The notes: a model not told the origin generated them from the letters alone. Shown: positions 44,104 to 53,703, counted from the stretch's first letter. The stretch is 64,000 bases of DNA from Clostridia bacterium (GCA_030625885.1 DAOUPZ010000001.1:1-64000), one strand, 5' to 3'. A program made the numbers and translations.

Positions 44104-45243
44104 ATGAAAAAAATAGTTTTAACCGATAAAATCAGAAAGCAAGCAATAGACTTTGGAGAGCGATGTTCAGGATGTAATCTTTGTATGCAAAATTGTCCTA
44201 TGCTCTCTTCTTTTTGTGATACACCTAAAACGTTATTACAGGAAATTGGCATAAAAGGAGAAGTCAATCCATCTCTTGCTTATTCCTGCTGCTTGTGTGA
44301 TTATTGTTCGCAGGTATGTCCCAGAGGGATTGACCTGAAAGCGTTGTTTTCTGAGATGAGACAGCATCAATTTCAGGGCTATTTTGACTCAGTTAAGAAG
44401 ATGGGGTATTGGATTATAAAATCACATCAAAAAAAAAGCTTTTCAAAGCTATTTAGGAGTCAGACCGATCAAGGGGATGTAAAAGAAAACAAACGCGCCT
44501 TTTTTCCAGGATGCAGCTTGATGGCGTATAGCCCTGAATTGGTGATGAAAACATATGGCTATTTAAAGAATATAGATTTTAATATAGAATTGATCGTAAA
44601 TTGTTGTGGCAATCCCACTCATGCTATAGGGGACCATGCACAATTTAATGAATATTATAAAACATTAGAGGAACAGGTTGAAGAAACGGGAATAGAGGAA
44701 TTGATCGTAGCTTGTCCTAATTGTTATCAAATGATTTCAACTAAGCGTCCAGAATTAAAAGTGACATCCATATGGCTGGATATTGCTAAACAGGGTGTTC
44801 CGGAAACAGTTAAAGGGATAGGTGAGAACCTTAATATCAGTTTTGCTATTCATGATCCCTGTCCAACCCGAAAAGAAACAGAAATTCATGAAGCGGTGCG
44901 GGAAATATTAAGAGAACTTGGTGTAAACATTCAAGAGTTTAAGTTTTGCAGGGAGAAAACATTGTGTTGTGGGGCTGGCGGTATGGTTGGAATCACCAAT
45001 AAACCGATTGCGACGCAACAAATGCAAAAGAGAGCCAACCAGACAGCAGCATCACATATTGTTTCTTATTGCGAATCCTGTGTGGAATCCATGATTCAAG
45101 GGGGAAAGAAGGCCGTTCATTTATTAGATCTCATCTTTAATGAATCCATGTATGAAAGGAATAGCTTTAATCAAAGGAAAGAGACTTCTTTAAAAAAGTG
45201 GGTCAATCGTTATAGAATGAAACAATGTATAAAGAAGATGTAA
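44104..45243 (+). CDS. (Fe-S)-binding protein, GlpC/HdrD-like
   Basis: 379 residues. Two 4Fe-4S ferredoxin motifs (CSGCNLCMQNCP, CCLCDYCSQVCP) are followed by two cysteine-rich CCG domains (FFPGCSLMAYSPEL...VNCCGNP, and KTLCCGAGGMVG). Such proteins pass electrons to or from membrane quinones, disulfides or lactate/glycerol-3-phosphate dehydrogenases. In this cluster it is the only obvious redox enzyme and may reduce an oxidised sulfur, selenium or arsenic intermediate. This role is inferred from position only. Confidence 0.9.
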   Translation: MKKIVLTDKIRKQAIDFGERCSGCNLCMQNCPMLSSFCDTPKTLLQEIGIKGEVNPSLAYSCCLCDYCSQVCPRGIDLKALFSEMRQHQFQGYFDSVKKMGYWIIKSHQKKSFSKLFRSQTDQGDVKENKRAFFPGCSLMAYSPELVMKTYGYLKNIDFNIELIVNCCGNPTHAIGDHAQFNEYYKTLEEQVEETGIEELIVACPNCYQMISTKRPELKVTSIWLDIAKQGVPETVKGIGENLNISFAIHDPCPTRKETEIHEAVREILRELGVNIQEFKFCREKTLCCGAGGMVGITNKPIATQQMQKRANQTAASHIVSYCESCVESMIQGGKKAVHLLDLIFNESMYERNSFNQRKETSLKKWVNRYRMKQCIKKM

Positions 45244-45253
45244 AAGTATGTGC

Positions 45254-45402
45254 TTAGATATGGTTATGTTTCCAGCCACCTTCTAAGCTAAAGAAACTTG
45301 TGCAGTATCGAAAGGTGTTACTCATAAAGTATGGTGTTTAATATGTGATATTGTTAAAGCCGCCGACGCAATAAGCTTTCTTCCAGCATAGTCATGTCCA
45401 AG
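45254..45402. repeat. Dispersed inverted-repeat element, family R2, copy 2
   Basis: About 148 bases like the element at 23007: TTAGATATGGTTATG at the left, GCATAGTCATGTCCAA at the right, and shared internal text (TTCTAAGCTAAAGAA, GATATTGTT). The ends are more diverged than in copy 1. A GC hairpin AAACCCCATAAGGGGTTTTT lies downstream at 45451-45470, as it also does after copy 1. Confidence 0.65.
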
Positions 45403-45548
45403 TAGGTTTAGTCTTTTCCTACCTGCTTTTTGCTGTTTGCTACCTGTCCCAAACCCCATAAGGGGTTTTTATTATTATAGGCTCATAAAAAGGAGGAAAA
45501 CAGAGGACAATCAAGAAGTACTATGTAATATCAAAGGGGGGGACCGCA

Positions 45549-46988
45549 GTGCGTAATTTAACGATGCTAACAGATTTTTATCAACTGACCATGATGTATG
45601 GGTACTATAAAGAAGATAAAATGGATCAAGAGGTTGTTTTTGATGTTTATTTCAGAAAACTGCCTTTTAATAATGGTTATGCCATTTTTGCGGGATTGGA
45701 ACAAGTTATTGATTATGTTAATGAACTTAAATTTAACAAGGAAGATATTGAATATCTTCGGAGTCTAAATACATTCGAGGAAGGTTTTTTGACTGCTTTA
45801 AAGGATTTTTCATTTACGGGTGAAATATATGCGGTACCTGAAGGAACGGTTGTTTTTCCGAATGAACCGCTAATTCGTATAAAAGCGCCAATTTTTGAAG
45901 CACAATTATTGGAAACAGCTGTATTAAACATGATCAATCATCAGACCTTAATTGCGACTAAAGCAGCGCGCGTTTGCTTTGTGGCTCAAGGTGATAAAGT
46001 CATGGAATTTGGTCTCAGACGGGCGCAGGGGCCAGATGCTGGGATTTATGGTGCACGTGCAGCGATTATTGGAGGGTGTGATTCTACCTCTAATGTATTG
46101 ACGGGACAAATGTTTGGTGTTCCTATTTCTGGAACACATGCACATAGTTGGATACAGAGTTTTTCATCTGAATTAGAAGCTTTTGAAGCGTATGCCAATA
46201 CGTTTCCTGATGCATGTTTGTTATTGGTAGATACTTATGATACGTTAAGAACGGGTATTCCCAATGCGATAAAAGTAGCACATAAATTAGAAGAAGCAGG
46301 TCATAAATTTATTGGGATTCGTTTAGATAGTGGTGATTTGGCTTATCTGTCCAAGAAGGCCAGAAAAATGTTAGATGATGCAGGTCTTAAAGATGCGATT
46401 ATTGTTGCGTCTAATGATTTAGATGAGCATACCATCCAAAGCCTGAAAATTCAAGGTGCAAGAATTGATGGCTGGGGTGTAGGAACTCATCTGATTACAG
46501 CAAAAGGGAATCCTTCCCTCGGGGGAGTTTATAAATTGATGGCGGAAGAGGAAAATGGTGTTTTGAAACCTAAGATTAAGATTTCTGAAAATGTTGAGAA
46601 GATTACCAATCCCGGTTATAAAAAGCTTGTTCGTCTTTACCGTCGAACGACTCATAAAATAATTGCCGATTTGATTATGTTAGAAGAAGAAAGCTTGCAA
46701 CTTGAACAACCTTATGAATTATTTGATCCGGTAGATACGTGGAAACGGAAAACGGTTAATCAATTCTATGTAAAACCTTTATTAGTACCTATTTTTGTAG
46801 AAGGGGAACAGGTTTATCAATCACCTTCTTTGATGGAAATAAAAGAATATGCTAAGAAGGAATTTGATACCTTATGGGATGAACATAAACGGCTGATTCG
46901 ACCCCAAAAATATTATGTTGATTTAACACCAAAATTATTTAAACTTAAACAGGAATTATTTTTAAAAGAACGGGGAGAAAAACTATAA
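45549..46988 (+). CDS. pncB: Nicotinate phosphoribosyltransferase
   Basis: NAD salvage enzyme joining nicotinate and PRPP. The 479-residue protein has LTDFYQLTMMYGYYK at the start, DAGIYGARAAIIGG and SGTHAHSWIQSF in the middle, and IRLDSGDLAYLSKKAR. This is the long form of Bacillota. GTG 45549 lies behind AAAGGGGGG. It is a single gene followed by a strong terminator. Confidence 0.97.
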   Translation: MRNLTMLTDFYQLTMMYGYYKEDKMDQEVVFDVYFRKLPFNNGYAIFAGLEQVIDYVNELKFNKEDIEYLRSLNTFEEGFLTALKDFSFTGEIYAVPEGTVVFPNEPLIRIKAPIFEAQLLETAVLNMINHQTLIATKAARVCFVAQGDKVMEFGLRRAQGPDAGIYGARAAIIGGCDSTSNVLTGQMFGVPISGTHAHSWIQSFSSELEAFEAYANTFPDACLLLVDTYDTLRTGIPNAIKVAHKLEEAGHKFIGIRLDSGDLAYLSKKARKMLDDAGLKDAIIVASNDLDEHTIQSLKIQGARIDGWGVGTHLITAKGNPSLGGVYKLMAEEENGVLKPKIKISENVEKITNPGYKKLVRLYRRTTHKIIADLIMLEEESLQLEQPYELFDPVDTWKRKTVNQFYVKPLLVPIFVEGEQVYQSPSLMEIKEYAKKEFDTLWDEHKRLIRPQKYYVDLTPKLFKLKQELFLKERGEKL

Positions 46989-47030
46989 CAGAAAAAACGT
47001 TTGCCTTTGGGGCAAACGTTTTTTCTGTTA
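46985..47030. terminator. pncB terminator
   Basis: TAACAGAAAAAACGTTTGCC and its complement pair perfectly around TTTG; A- and T-rich flanks allow either direction. Confidence 0.92.
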
Positions 47031-47059
47031 TAGAAAGGGAACATTTTTTGAAAAAAGCA

Positions 47060-47094
47060 TTGACATATATAGTTAATATGTTTACTATATATGT
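47060..47094 (+). promoter_or_regulatory. marR promoter with palindromic operator
   Basis: TTGACA (47060-47065) and TACTAT (47083-47088) are 17 bases apart. A perfect inverted repeat, ACATATATAGT and ACTATATATGT (47063-47073 and 47084-47094), overlaps both boxes. This is the geometry expected for autorepression by a MarR dimer. Confidence 0.75.
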
Positions 47095-47144
47095 ATTAAA
47101 TATAAATATATTAATTTTTTATTTTTGAAAGGAGGATGTTTGTT

Positions 47145-47624
47145 GTGAAAACAGAACCTAAGAGAAATATTAAGGGTTATAACTGGATTGAGGATATATC
47201 GAGTAAAATGCTTATTGGTCTTGTGAGTGCCAATGATCTTCTGATTCAAATCCTAAACAGCAATTATGCTAAATTTGGTATATCAGAAACTAAATTCAAT
47301 GCGCTGTTTCTACTTTATAAATCAAAGGAAGAAGGGATGCTGCTTTCCGAGTTAGGAGAAGAAATGGTGGTAACTCGGGCTAACATTACCGGTCTCATTG
47401 ACCGTTTAGAAAAAGATGAATTGGTTAGACGCTTATCACACCCAACTGATCGGCGTAGTAAAATTGCCAAAATTACTTCAAAAGGGATACAACTGATTGA
47501 AAATATCATTCCCGTTCACATTGAATTGAATCAAAAGCTGACTGCACTATTAACGGTAAAAGAAAAAGAAACCATGATTAATTTACTAGATAAATTTTAT
47601 GAAGGGTTAGCAGCTATGGAATAA
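47145..47624 (+). CDS. MarR-family transcriptional regulator
   Basis: 159 residues with the MarR winged helix (FGISETKFNALFLLYKSKEE, MVVTRANITGLIDRLEKDEL, HPTDRRSKIAKITSKG). GTG 47145 is used because AAAGGAGG ends at 47135, directly abutting an earlier ATG. It is followed in the same direction by TolC, adaptor and RND genes, so it most likely represses this efflux set and itself through the palindrome at 47063-47094. Confidence 0.92.
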   Translation: MKTEPKRNIKGYNWIEDISSKMLIGLVSANDLLIQILNSNYAKFGISETKFNALFLLYKSKEEGMLLSELGEEMVVTRANITGLIDRLEKDELVRRLSHPTDRRSKIAKITSKGIQLIENIIPVHIELNQKLTALLTVKEKETMINLLDKFYEGLAAME

Positions 47625-47651
47625 AATTTTCAGAAAAAGTTAAGGAGTGAG

Positions 47652-49106
47652 ATGAAAATGAAAAAAACAATGACTATTTTCTTGGTAGTCCTGAGTATGA
47701 TTTTAGGTGTTGTAGGGTTACCCGTATTAAAGGCTCAGGCAGGACATCAGGATATAAAAAAAGATCATAGTTTAAATTTAACCAATGATGAGATAAGTGA
47801 ATCAGCTGTTGTAAAACCTGAGCAGCAAGTTAAAAATCCTATAGTAGAAGTCAAATTGGATACAGAGAAACCGTTGTTAGATAATGCGAATGAAATGGCA
47901 AAGGTTTTAGCGCAGTTAGATGAAACGGATGAAAAACCGTTAAAAAGCAGAGCCGATAATGCCAAAGTAATGAATTTGAATGCATGTATTGAGTATGCGT
48001 TACAAAACAGTTTGGATTTACAGCAAGCATTGTTATTAGAAGAGCAAAAGGAAGAGGAACAGGATAAGGCTGACTTTTATAGCAGGAAGTTGAAAAATAG
48101 TAAGAAGAAACTTGATTTGGCAAGAAGTTTAAATGCTCCAGAAACAATGATTACTGCGGGTGAACAAAGTCTTTACGCTGCGCTACAAGATATCAAAGAA
48201 GGATTACAAGATGTGGATTCTACCCGTGACCTCATGGAAACACAGTCTGATGTTGGTTTAGCAGTGGCTCAAGCCGGGGTGGAAATACAGAAGAAAGGTA
48301 TTGAATTGCAGGTACGGAATGCTTATTACGAAGTGTTAAAGGAACAACGGTTGGTAGAGGTAAGGGAAGCGGCCTTAAATCGTGCCTTAGAGCAGTATAA
48401 TATTATTAAAGCGGGCTATGAAATTGGCATGAATGCTAAAGACGAACATCTGTTAACGGATGTTCAGATGAGATCGATGCGTTTGAAATTATTGGAAGCG
48501 CAAAATCAATTAAATGAAGCAAATATGAATCTAAAGCAATTAATGAACATGGATCTGACTCAGAATATTGTCTGCGAGGATGACTTTACGACAGAGAACA
48601 TGGACGCAAATCTGCAAAAAGGGATTGAGCAAGGTCAAAAGAAGCGTTTGGAAGTTTTAAAAGCGGATGGAGAATTACTGGTTTATCGTTTGAATAAAGA
48701 GGTTATGCAAAAAAGCTATACATCTAACACGTTTTATGTACGCGAAGCGGTGCTGCAGGAAAAAATTGCAGACGTTAATTATAAGAAACAGTTACAAGAG
48801 GTAGAAGCATCTATACGTAATTCGTATAACGCATTAGAAACAACTAATAAGATGTTACAAGAAGTTAATGAAATGAAATTAAAAGCAGAAGAAAACTTGA
48901 AAATTGCAACTGCCAAATATCAAATTGGTTTTGGGAAAGATTCGATCCTCTTAAAGAAATTGGATTCCGAAGCTCTATCCGGAACAATCATGGAGGTTAT
49001 GGCTGCCCAGGAAAATGCAGCTGAAGTCGATGAAGCAGTTGTAAACGTAATTTATAATTATAATTTAGCAAAAGTAAAATATTTGTTTGATATAGGGACG
49101 TATTAA
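47652..49106 (+). CDS. TolC-family outer-membrane-type efflux protein
   Basis: 484 residues: a signal peptide (to about AQA, residue 28), an unusual acidic N-terminal segment, then the TolC/OEP fold beginning MNLNACIEYALQNSLDLQQA. Long helical repeats follow (LEAQNQLNEANMNLKQLMNM, LKAEENLKIATAKYQIGFG). In diderms such proteins form the outer channel of efflux pumps. ATG 47658 is equally possible as start and has better spacing to AAGGAG. It is separated from the adaptor gene by a repeat element. Confidence 0.88.
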   Translation: MKMKKTMTIFLVVLSMILGVVGLPVLKAQAGHQDIKKDHSLNLTNDEISESAVVKPEQQVKNPIVEVKLDTEKPLLDNANEMAKVLAQLDETDEKPLKSRADNAKVMNLNACIEYALQNSLDLQQALLLEEQKEEEQDKADFYSRKLKNSKKKLDLARSLNAPETMITAGEQSLYAALQDIKEGLQDVDSTRDLMETQSDVGLAVAQAGVEIQKKGIELQVRNAYYEVLKEQRLVEVREAALNRALEQYNIIKAGYEIGMNAKDEHLLTDVQMRSMRLKLLEAQNQLNEANMNLKQLMNMDLTQNIVCEDDFTTENMDANLQKGIEQGQKKRLEVLKADGELLVYRLNKEVMQKSYTSNTFYVREAVLQEKIADVNYKKQLQEVEASIRNSYNALETTNKMLQEVNEMKLKAEENLKIATAKYQIGFGKDSILLKKLDSEALSGTIMEVMAAQENAAEVDEAVVNVIYNYNLAKVKYLFDIGTY

Positions 49107-49218
49107 TTATTATTTGTTCTCAGTTATCTGCTAAGAACCAATCTTTGCTTTTGGGTATGTAAGATGAGAACCAAAATCTATATTGAAGCTTTTCTATTTA
49201 TGAAAGGTGCTATATGTA

Positions 49219-49343
49219 ATGCAATAAAAAACTTACATTGCAGGTTTGCAGGAAAAGCGAAGGAAAGATGGGGAAATTCCATGAGGCACGAGTGGCGTGT
49301 CCCCATGTTGCCAGAGCCATTCTAAATGTAAAAACTTTAATGC
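49219..49343. repeat. Dispersed element, family R1, copy 3
   Basis: About 125 bases, almost the same as copy 1 at 32809: GCAATAAAAAACTTACAT, central GGGGA...CGTGTCCCC, ATGTAAAAACTTTAATGC. It sits inside the efflux operon between tolC and the adaptor gene, so it must be transcribed unless a promoter lies after it. Confidence 0.82.
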
Positions 49344-49401
49344 TATTTATATTAATACATAAACAAACAAAAATGATCGACTGTTGATGGGAGCGATGGA
49401 G

Positions 49402-50457
49402 ATGAAAAGGTCTGTTGTTATACTGTGGGTATTATGTCTAACCGTATTAGTTTCAGGATGTGGAAATAAAAGCCAGGAAGCGATTTCCCATGTAAAACCC
49501 GTAAAAGTAATGGAAGTAAAAGAAGCAACGTATCCTATTATTCATGATTATACTGGCACGATAGATTCTAAAGAGTTGAAAAAATATAGTTTTAAAATTC
49601 CAGGCAAAGTGGGTAGAATCAATGTTGAGGAAGGTCAAGCTGTGCACAAGGGAGAAATTTTAGCTCAATTGGATACTAAAGATCTAGATTTTGCTTTGGA
49701 AGCTGCGCAAAATACGCTTATTAAAGCCCAAAATGGTTATGATTATACCAATGCGCTTTTTGAAAGGGTTAAAGCTTTGCACGAAGTAGGCGGGGTTTCC
49801 AAGCAGGGATATGATAATGCTAAACTGGAATTAGATTTAAGAAAAGCAGATTTGGATAATGCTCAGGTTAATTATAATAATAAAATGAGTATGTTGCAGC
49901 AGGATGCGAGAATTGTTGCAGATGTAGATGGCTATGTTGTCGATACGATATTTGAAGAAGGTGAAGTGGTGGGTGCGGGTTATCCAGTTGTAGCCATTCG
50001 GACTGGGGAGCAAATTGTCAATGTTGGATTATCACAGGAGGATGTACGTAAAGTAGAGATGGGATTACCTGCTAAAGTCATTATTGATGATGAAACGGTT
50101 GATGGAGAGATCGCAACGATTGAACAAGTTCCCGATTTGCAGAGTAGAACCTATAATGTGGAAATCAGTTTGCCTGAAAAGATTGCCAAAGATAAATTTT
50201 ATTTAGGTGCTATTGCGGATATATCTTTGAAACTGGGTGAAGAAAAGGGAATCATGATACCCATTACCAGTGTTATGTCCAATGGTCAGGATTATGTATA
50301 TGTGGTAGTGGAAGAAAAGGCGGTGAAACAGAAAGTTGAACTGGGTGATGTTATTGAGAATAACGTTTCAGTCAAGGGAATAACTTCTGGAAGTAAACTT
50401 GTCATCGAAGGTATGAAGAGCTTGGAAGATGGTTATGAGGTAACGGTTAAGCAATGA
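49402..50457 (+). CDS. RND efflux periplasmic adaptor (membrane fusion protein)
   Basis: 351-residue lipoprotein (LVSGC at about residues 16-20) of the AcrA/HlyD type. A lipoyl half-motif (IPGKVGRINVEEGQAVHKGE), a helical hairpin (about 75-140) and the second lipoyl half (RIVADVDGYVVDTIFEEGEV) precede the beta-barrel and membrane-proximal domains. It links the RND pump to TolC. I place the start at ATG 49402; upstream in-frame TTG/ATG codons have weaker sites. The pump gene follows after 20 bases. Confidence 0.93.
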   Translation: MKRSVVILWVLCLTVLVSGCGNKSQEAISHVKPVKVMEVKEATYPIIHDYTGTIDSKELKKYSFKIPGKVGRINVEEGQAVHKGEILAQLDTKDLDFALEAAQNTLIKAQNGYDYTNALFERVKALHEVGGVSKQGYDNAKLELDLRKADLDNAQVNYNNKMSMLQQDARIVADVDGYVVDTIFEEGEVVGAGYPVVAIRTGEQIVNVGLSQEDVRKVEMGLPAKVIIDDETVDGEIATIEQVPDLQSRTYNVEISLPEKIAKDKFYLGAIADISLKLGEEKGIMIPITSVMSNGQDYVYVVVEEKAVKQKVELGDVIENNVSVKGITSGSKLVIEGMKSLEDGYEVTVKQ

Positions 50458-50477
50458 TAGAGGAGGTATAAGGACAA

Positions 50478-53400
50478 ATGAAAAAAGGACTCATATATGC
50501 AGCAATTAAAGAGAAAAAAGTAACTTTGTTTTTAGCCGTTATCGTGATGATTATGGGGTTATATAATTACCATATTATCCCCAAACAAGAAAACCCCGAT
50601 GTAACGGCACCGATTGCCCAAATTGTAACCATTTATCCAGGGGCTTCTCCGGAGGAAGTAGAGAGTTTGGTAACCAGTAAAATTGAAGATAAACTGACAG
50701 AGATTGATGGATATGATTATTCAAAATCTTGGTCTAAGAATAGTGTGTCAATTATTGTTTTGTATTTAGATAATGATGATGCAGATGTAGATAAAGCCTG
50801 GCCTGAATTGAGGCAAAAAATGGATGATGTACAAAGTGACTTGCCAGAAGAGTGTTTTGATATAGATATTAATACAAACCTGGCAGATACGGCAGGGATG
50901 ATTATCAGTCTTTCTGGTGAGGGATACAGCTATGAACAGTTGGGTAGTTATGCTGAAAGTTTTAAAAAAGAATTATCTAAAATTGAAGGCGTATCACGCT
51001 TTGATATTGATGGGGAATTGGAAAAAGAAGTTAAGGTTGAAGTTAATGTTGAAAAATTAAATCATTATGGATTGTCTTTAGAGGATGTTTGGAAAATATT
51101 AAAAATACAAAATTTAGAGATTCCTTCGGGCGCAATTGAAAATAACGAAGCCAAAATTAATGTTAAAGCGCCTGGACATTATGCTTCTATACATGATATT
51201 GAAAATACAATCATAGATATCTCTAGAACAACTGGTGGGGCAGTACGGTTAAAAGATATCGCCAATGTTTATATGGGTTTAGAGGATTCGAGTTATAAAA
51301 TAAAACAAGAAGGGGAAAATGCTGTTTTACTGACTGGTTATTTTAAAGATAATAAAAATATTGTTATTATTGGTAAAGATGTACGGGAAAAATTAGAAGA
51401 ATTAAAAACACGTTTGCCACAGGATGTGTTGATTGATGAAGTGTTGTATCAACCTGACGATGTTAATCAAGCGGTATCTGGATTTATTTTAAATCTGCTA
51501 GAAGGGATTGCGTTTGTAATTATTGTTGTCTTTATCGGTATGGGATTTCGAAATGCAATTGTTGTTTCAACTGCTATTCCATTATCTATATTAATGACCT
51601 TTATTTCAATGAAATTTTTAGAAATTAAAGTACATCAAATTTCAACAACAGCCATCATTATTGCTTTGGGGATTTTAGTTGATAATGCCATTGTTATCAG
51701 TGATGCGATTCAAAAAAATATTGATATGGGTAAAGAACGATTGGAATCATGCATTGATGGTGCAAGACAATCTGCAATTCCAATTTTTACATCTACTTTA
51801 ACAACAATTGTTGCTTTTGGTCCGTTATTAATGCTGCCCGGCCTTGCAGGTGAATATTTAGCAAGTATTCCCCAACTCGTCATTATTTCCTTATTTTCTT
51901 CATTTTTGGTTGCTATTCTAGTGACTCCAGCGATGGCATTTATGTTTTTTAAAGAAAGCAAGAATAAAAATGAAAAACAAGGTAAATTACGTCAAATTTT
52001 TTATCATTTGTTGGCGGAAGGTCTAAAGAAGAAAAAAACAACCCTTCTTATTTCTCTGGCTTCATTTATTTTAGCCATCTTTTTAGCCTCTCATTTGGGT
52101 TTGCAGTTTTTTCCAAAAGCTGATAAAAACATGGTTTATATTGATATCAATACGGAAGCCTCTGCAGATTTAGATAAAACGGAAATGATTGCTGGAGAGG
52201 TGGAAAAAATCTTAAGTGATCAGCAAGAAGTTCTGACGTATACGACGGCTATTGGTGATGGATTACCAAAATTTTATTTTACAATTCAACCCGCTGTACC
52301 TTCTAAAGATTTTGCGCAGACGTTGGCGCGTGTAGATCTTAAGAAAACAAAGCGGTTTAAGAATAATCAGCAAATTGCTGATTACTTACAGGAAATCTTT
52401 GATACGCAGATTGTTGGTGGTACCGTAACCGTGAAACTACCTGAGCAAGGCAAACCCATTGGGTCACCCATTCGGGTACGTGTTGTAGGAGATGAAAAGG
52501 AACGTTTGATTGCGGTAGCGGAACAATTAGAAATATTGCTAAAAGATATTCCTGGAACGATTAATGTTCATAATGATTCTGAGGATAAGAATTATGAATT
52601 TATAGTAGATGTGGATGATGCTCGAGCAACTAATATGGGTATTACAAAATATGATATCCAAAGGCAAATTAATATTGCTTTAAAAGGTTCAAAATCATCT
52701 GTATTTCGTAAATCGGGTAAAGAATATAATATTATCGTAAAAAGTAATGTTCAATCCAAAGAAGAATTGGAGAATTTAGCTATTAAATCTTCCATTACGG
52801 GCAACAAGGTTTTATTGAAACAATTTGCGGAGATTGGATTGCGTTCTACTGTTTCCACTATCAAAAAATATGATAGGGAAATGGCTGTTAGCGTTATGGG
52901 TGATGTTAAAGCGGGATATAGTTCTGTGGATGTTGAAAATGCATTGGAGCAGGAACTAGCTATACTAGATTTACAGGGGAACAGTGTTGTATTTGATGGT
53001 GAACGTGAAGAAATAAGAGAATATTTTGGTACGATGGGAATCGTTTCCCTTTTTGCTATTTTCTTTATTTATGTTATCCTGTTGGTACAATTTAATTCTT
53101 TTGCGCAACCGCTTGTTATCTTAATTACGGTTCCGCTTTCTTTAGTTGGATCTGTTCTAGGATTAATGATTTTCAGGCAGCCCCTTTCACTTATGGCTTT
53201 ATTAGGGATCATCAGTTTGATTGGTTTAGTCGTAAAAAATGCCATTTTGCTTATTGAATTTATCAACAATGCCAGAGAAGAAGGGAAAGATATAGAGGCA
53301 GCTTGTGTAGATGCAGTTGATAAGCGATTTAGACCAATTGTACTGAGCACGGTTACGACAGTAATTGGTTTAGTACCCCTGGCATTTTCAGGCAGCAGTA

Positions 53401-53543
53401 TGTTTGTACCCATGTCTGTATCACTTATGAGTGGTTTGATTGTAGCTACGTTTTTGACGTTGATTATTATTCCGGTTGTATATAGTAGAATAGAAGGAAG
53501 AATACATTCTTACATGAAAGAAAAGGGGGAAATTGAAGTTTAG
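50478..53543 (+). CDS. RND (HAE1/AcrB-like) efflux pump permease
   Basis: 1021 residues with 12 membrane helices, two large porter domains and the characteristic GILVDNAIVISDAI in helix 4 and LLGIISLIGLVVKNAILLIE in helix 10-11. The porter parts begin YPGASPEEVESLVTSKIEDK. The substrate class (drug or metal) cannot be told; the lack of a CzcA-type DFGxxxD motif argues for a drug/solvent-type HAE1 pump. It is third in the marR-tolC-adaptor-pump series. AGGAGGT precedes the ATG. Confidence 0.95.
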   Translation: MKKGLIYAAIKEKKVTLFLAVIVMIMGLYNYHIIPKQENPDVTAPIAQIVTIYPGASPEEVESLVTSKIEDKLTEIDGYDYSKSWSKNSVSIIVLYLDNDDADVDKAWPELRQKMDDVQSDLPEECFDIDINTNLADTAGMIISLSGEGYSYEQLGSYAESFKKELSKIEGVSRFDIDGELEKEVKVEVNVEKLNHYGLSLEDVWKILKIQNLEIPSGAIENNEAKINVKAPGHYASIHDIENTIIDISRTTGGAVRLKDIANVYMGLEDSSYKIKQEGENAVLLTGYFKDNKNIVIIGKDVREKLEELKTRLPQDVLIDEVLYQPDDVNQAVSGFILNLLEGIAFVIIVVFIGMGFRNAIVVSTAIPLSILMTFISMKFLEIKVHQISTTAIIIALGILVDNAIVISDAIQKNIDMGKERLESCIDGARQSAIPIFTSTLTTIVAFGPLLMLPGLAGEYLASIPQLVIISLFSSFLVAILVTPAMAFMFFKESKNKNEKQGKLRQIFYHLLAEGLKKKKTTLLISLASFILAIFLASHLGLQFFPKADKNMVYIDINTEASADLDKTEMIAGEVEKILSDQQEVLTYTTAIGDGLPKFYFTIQPAVPSKDFAQTLARVDLKKTKRFKNNQQIADYLQEIFDTQIVGGTVTVKLPEQGKPIGSPIRVRVVGDEKERLIAVAEQLEILLKDIPGTINVHNDSEDKNYEFIVDVDDARATNMGITKYDIQRQINIALKGSKSSVFRKSGKEYNIIVKSNVQSKEELENLAIKSSITGNKVLLKQFAEIGLRSTVSTIKKYDREMAVSVMGDVKAGYSSVDVENALEQELAILDLQGNSVVFDGEREEIREYFGTMGIVSLFAIFFIYVILLVQFNSFAQPLVILITVPLSLVGSVLGLMIFRQPLSLMALLGIISLIGLVVKNAILLIEFINNAREEGKDIEAACVDAVDKRFRPIVLSTVTTVIGLVPLAFSGSSMFVPMSVSLMSGLIVATFLTLIIIPVVYSRIEGRIHSYMKEKGEIEV

Positions 53544-53607
53544 ATTCACAGGTGTATTGACAATTAGTGAAAACTAAGCTATAATTATTTTCTGGAAACT
53601 TAATTTT

Positions 53608-53692
53608 GCCGGGGTGGCGGAATAGGCAGACGCGCACGCTTGAGGGGCGTGTGGGTAACACCGTATGGGTTCAAGTCCCATTCCCGGCACCA
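53608..53692 (+). tRNA. tRNA-Leu (anticodon GAG)
   Basis: The acceptor GCCGGGG pairs with TCCCGGC. The anticodon stem CACGC/GCGTG encloses TTGAGGG, giving GAG. The long variable arm is present and CCA is encoded. Length is 85 bases. Confidence 0.95.
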
Positions 53693-53703
53693 TTATTGCT
53701 GAT

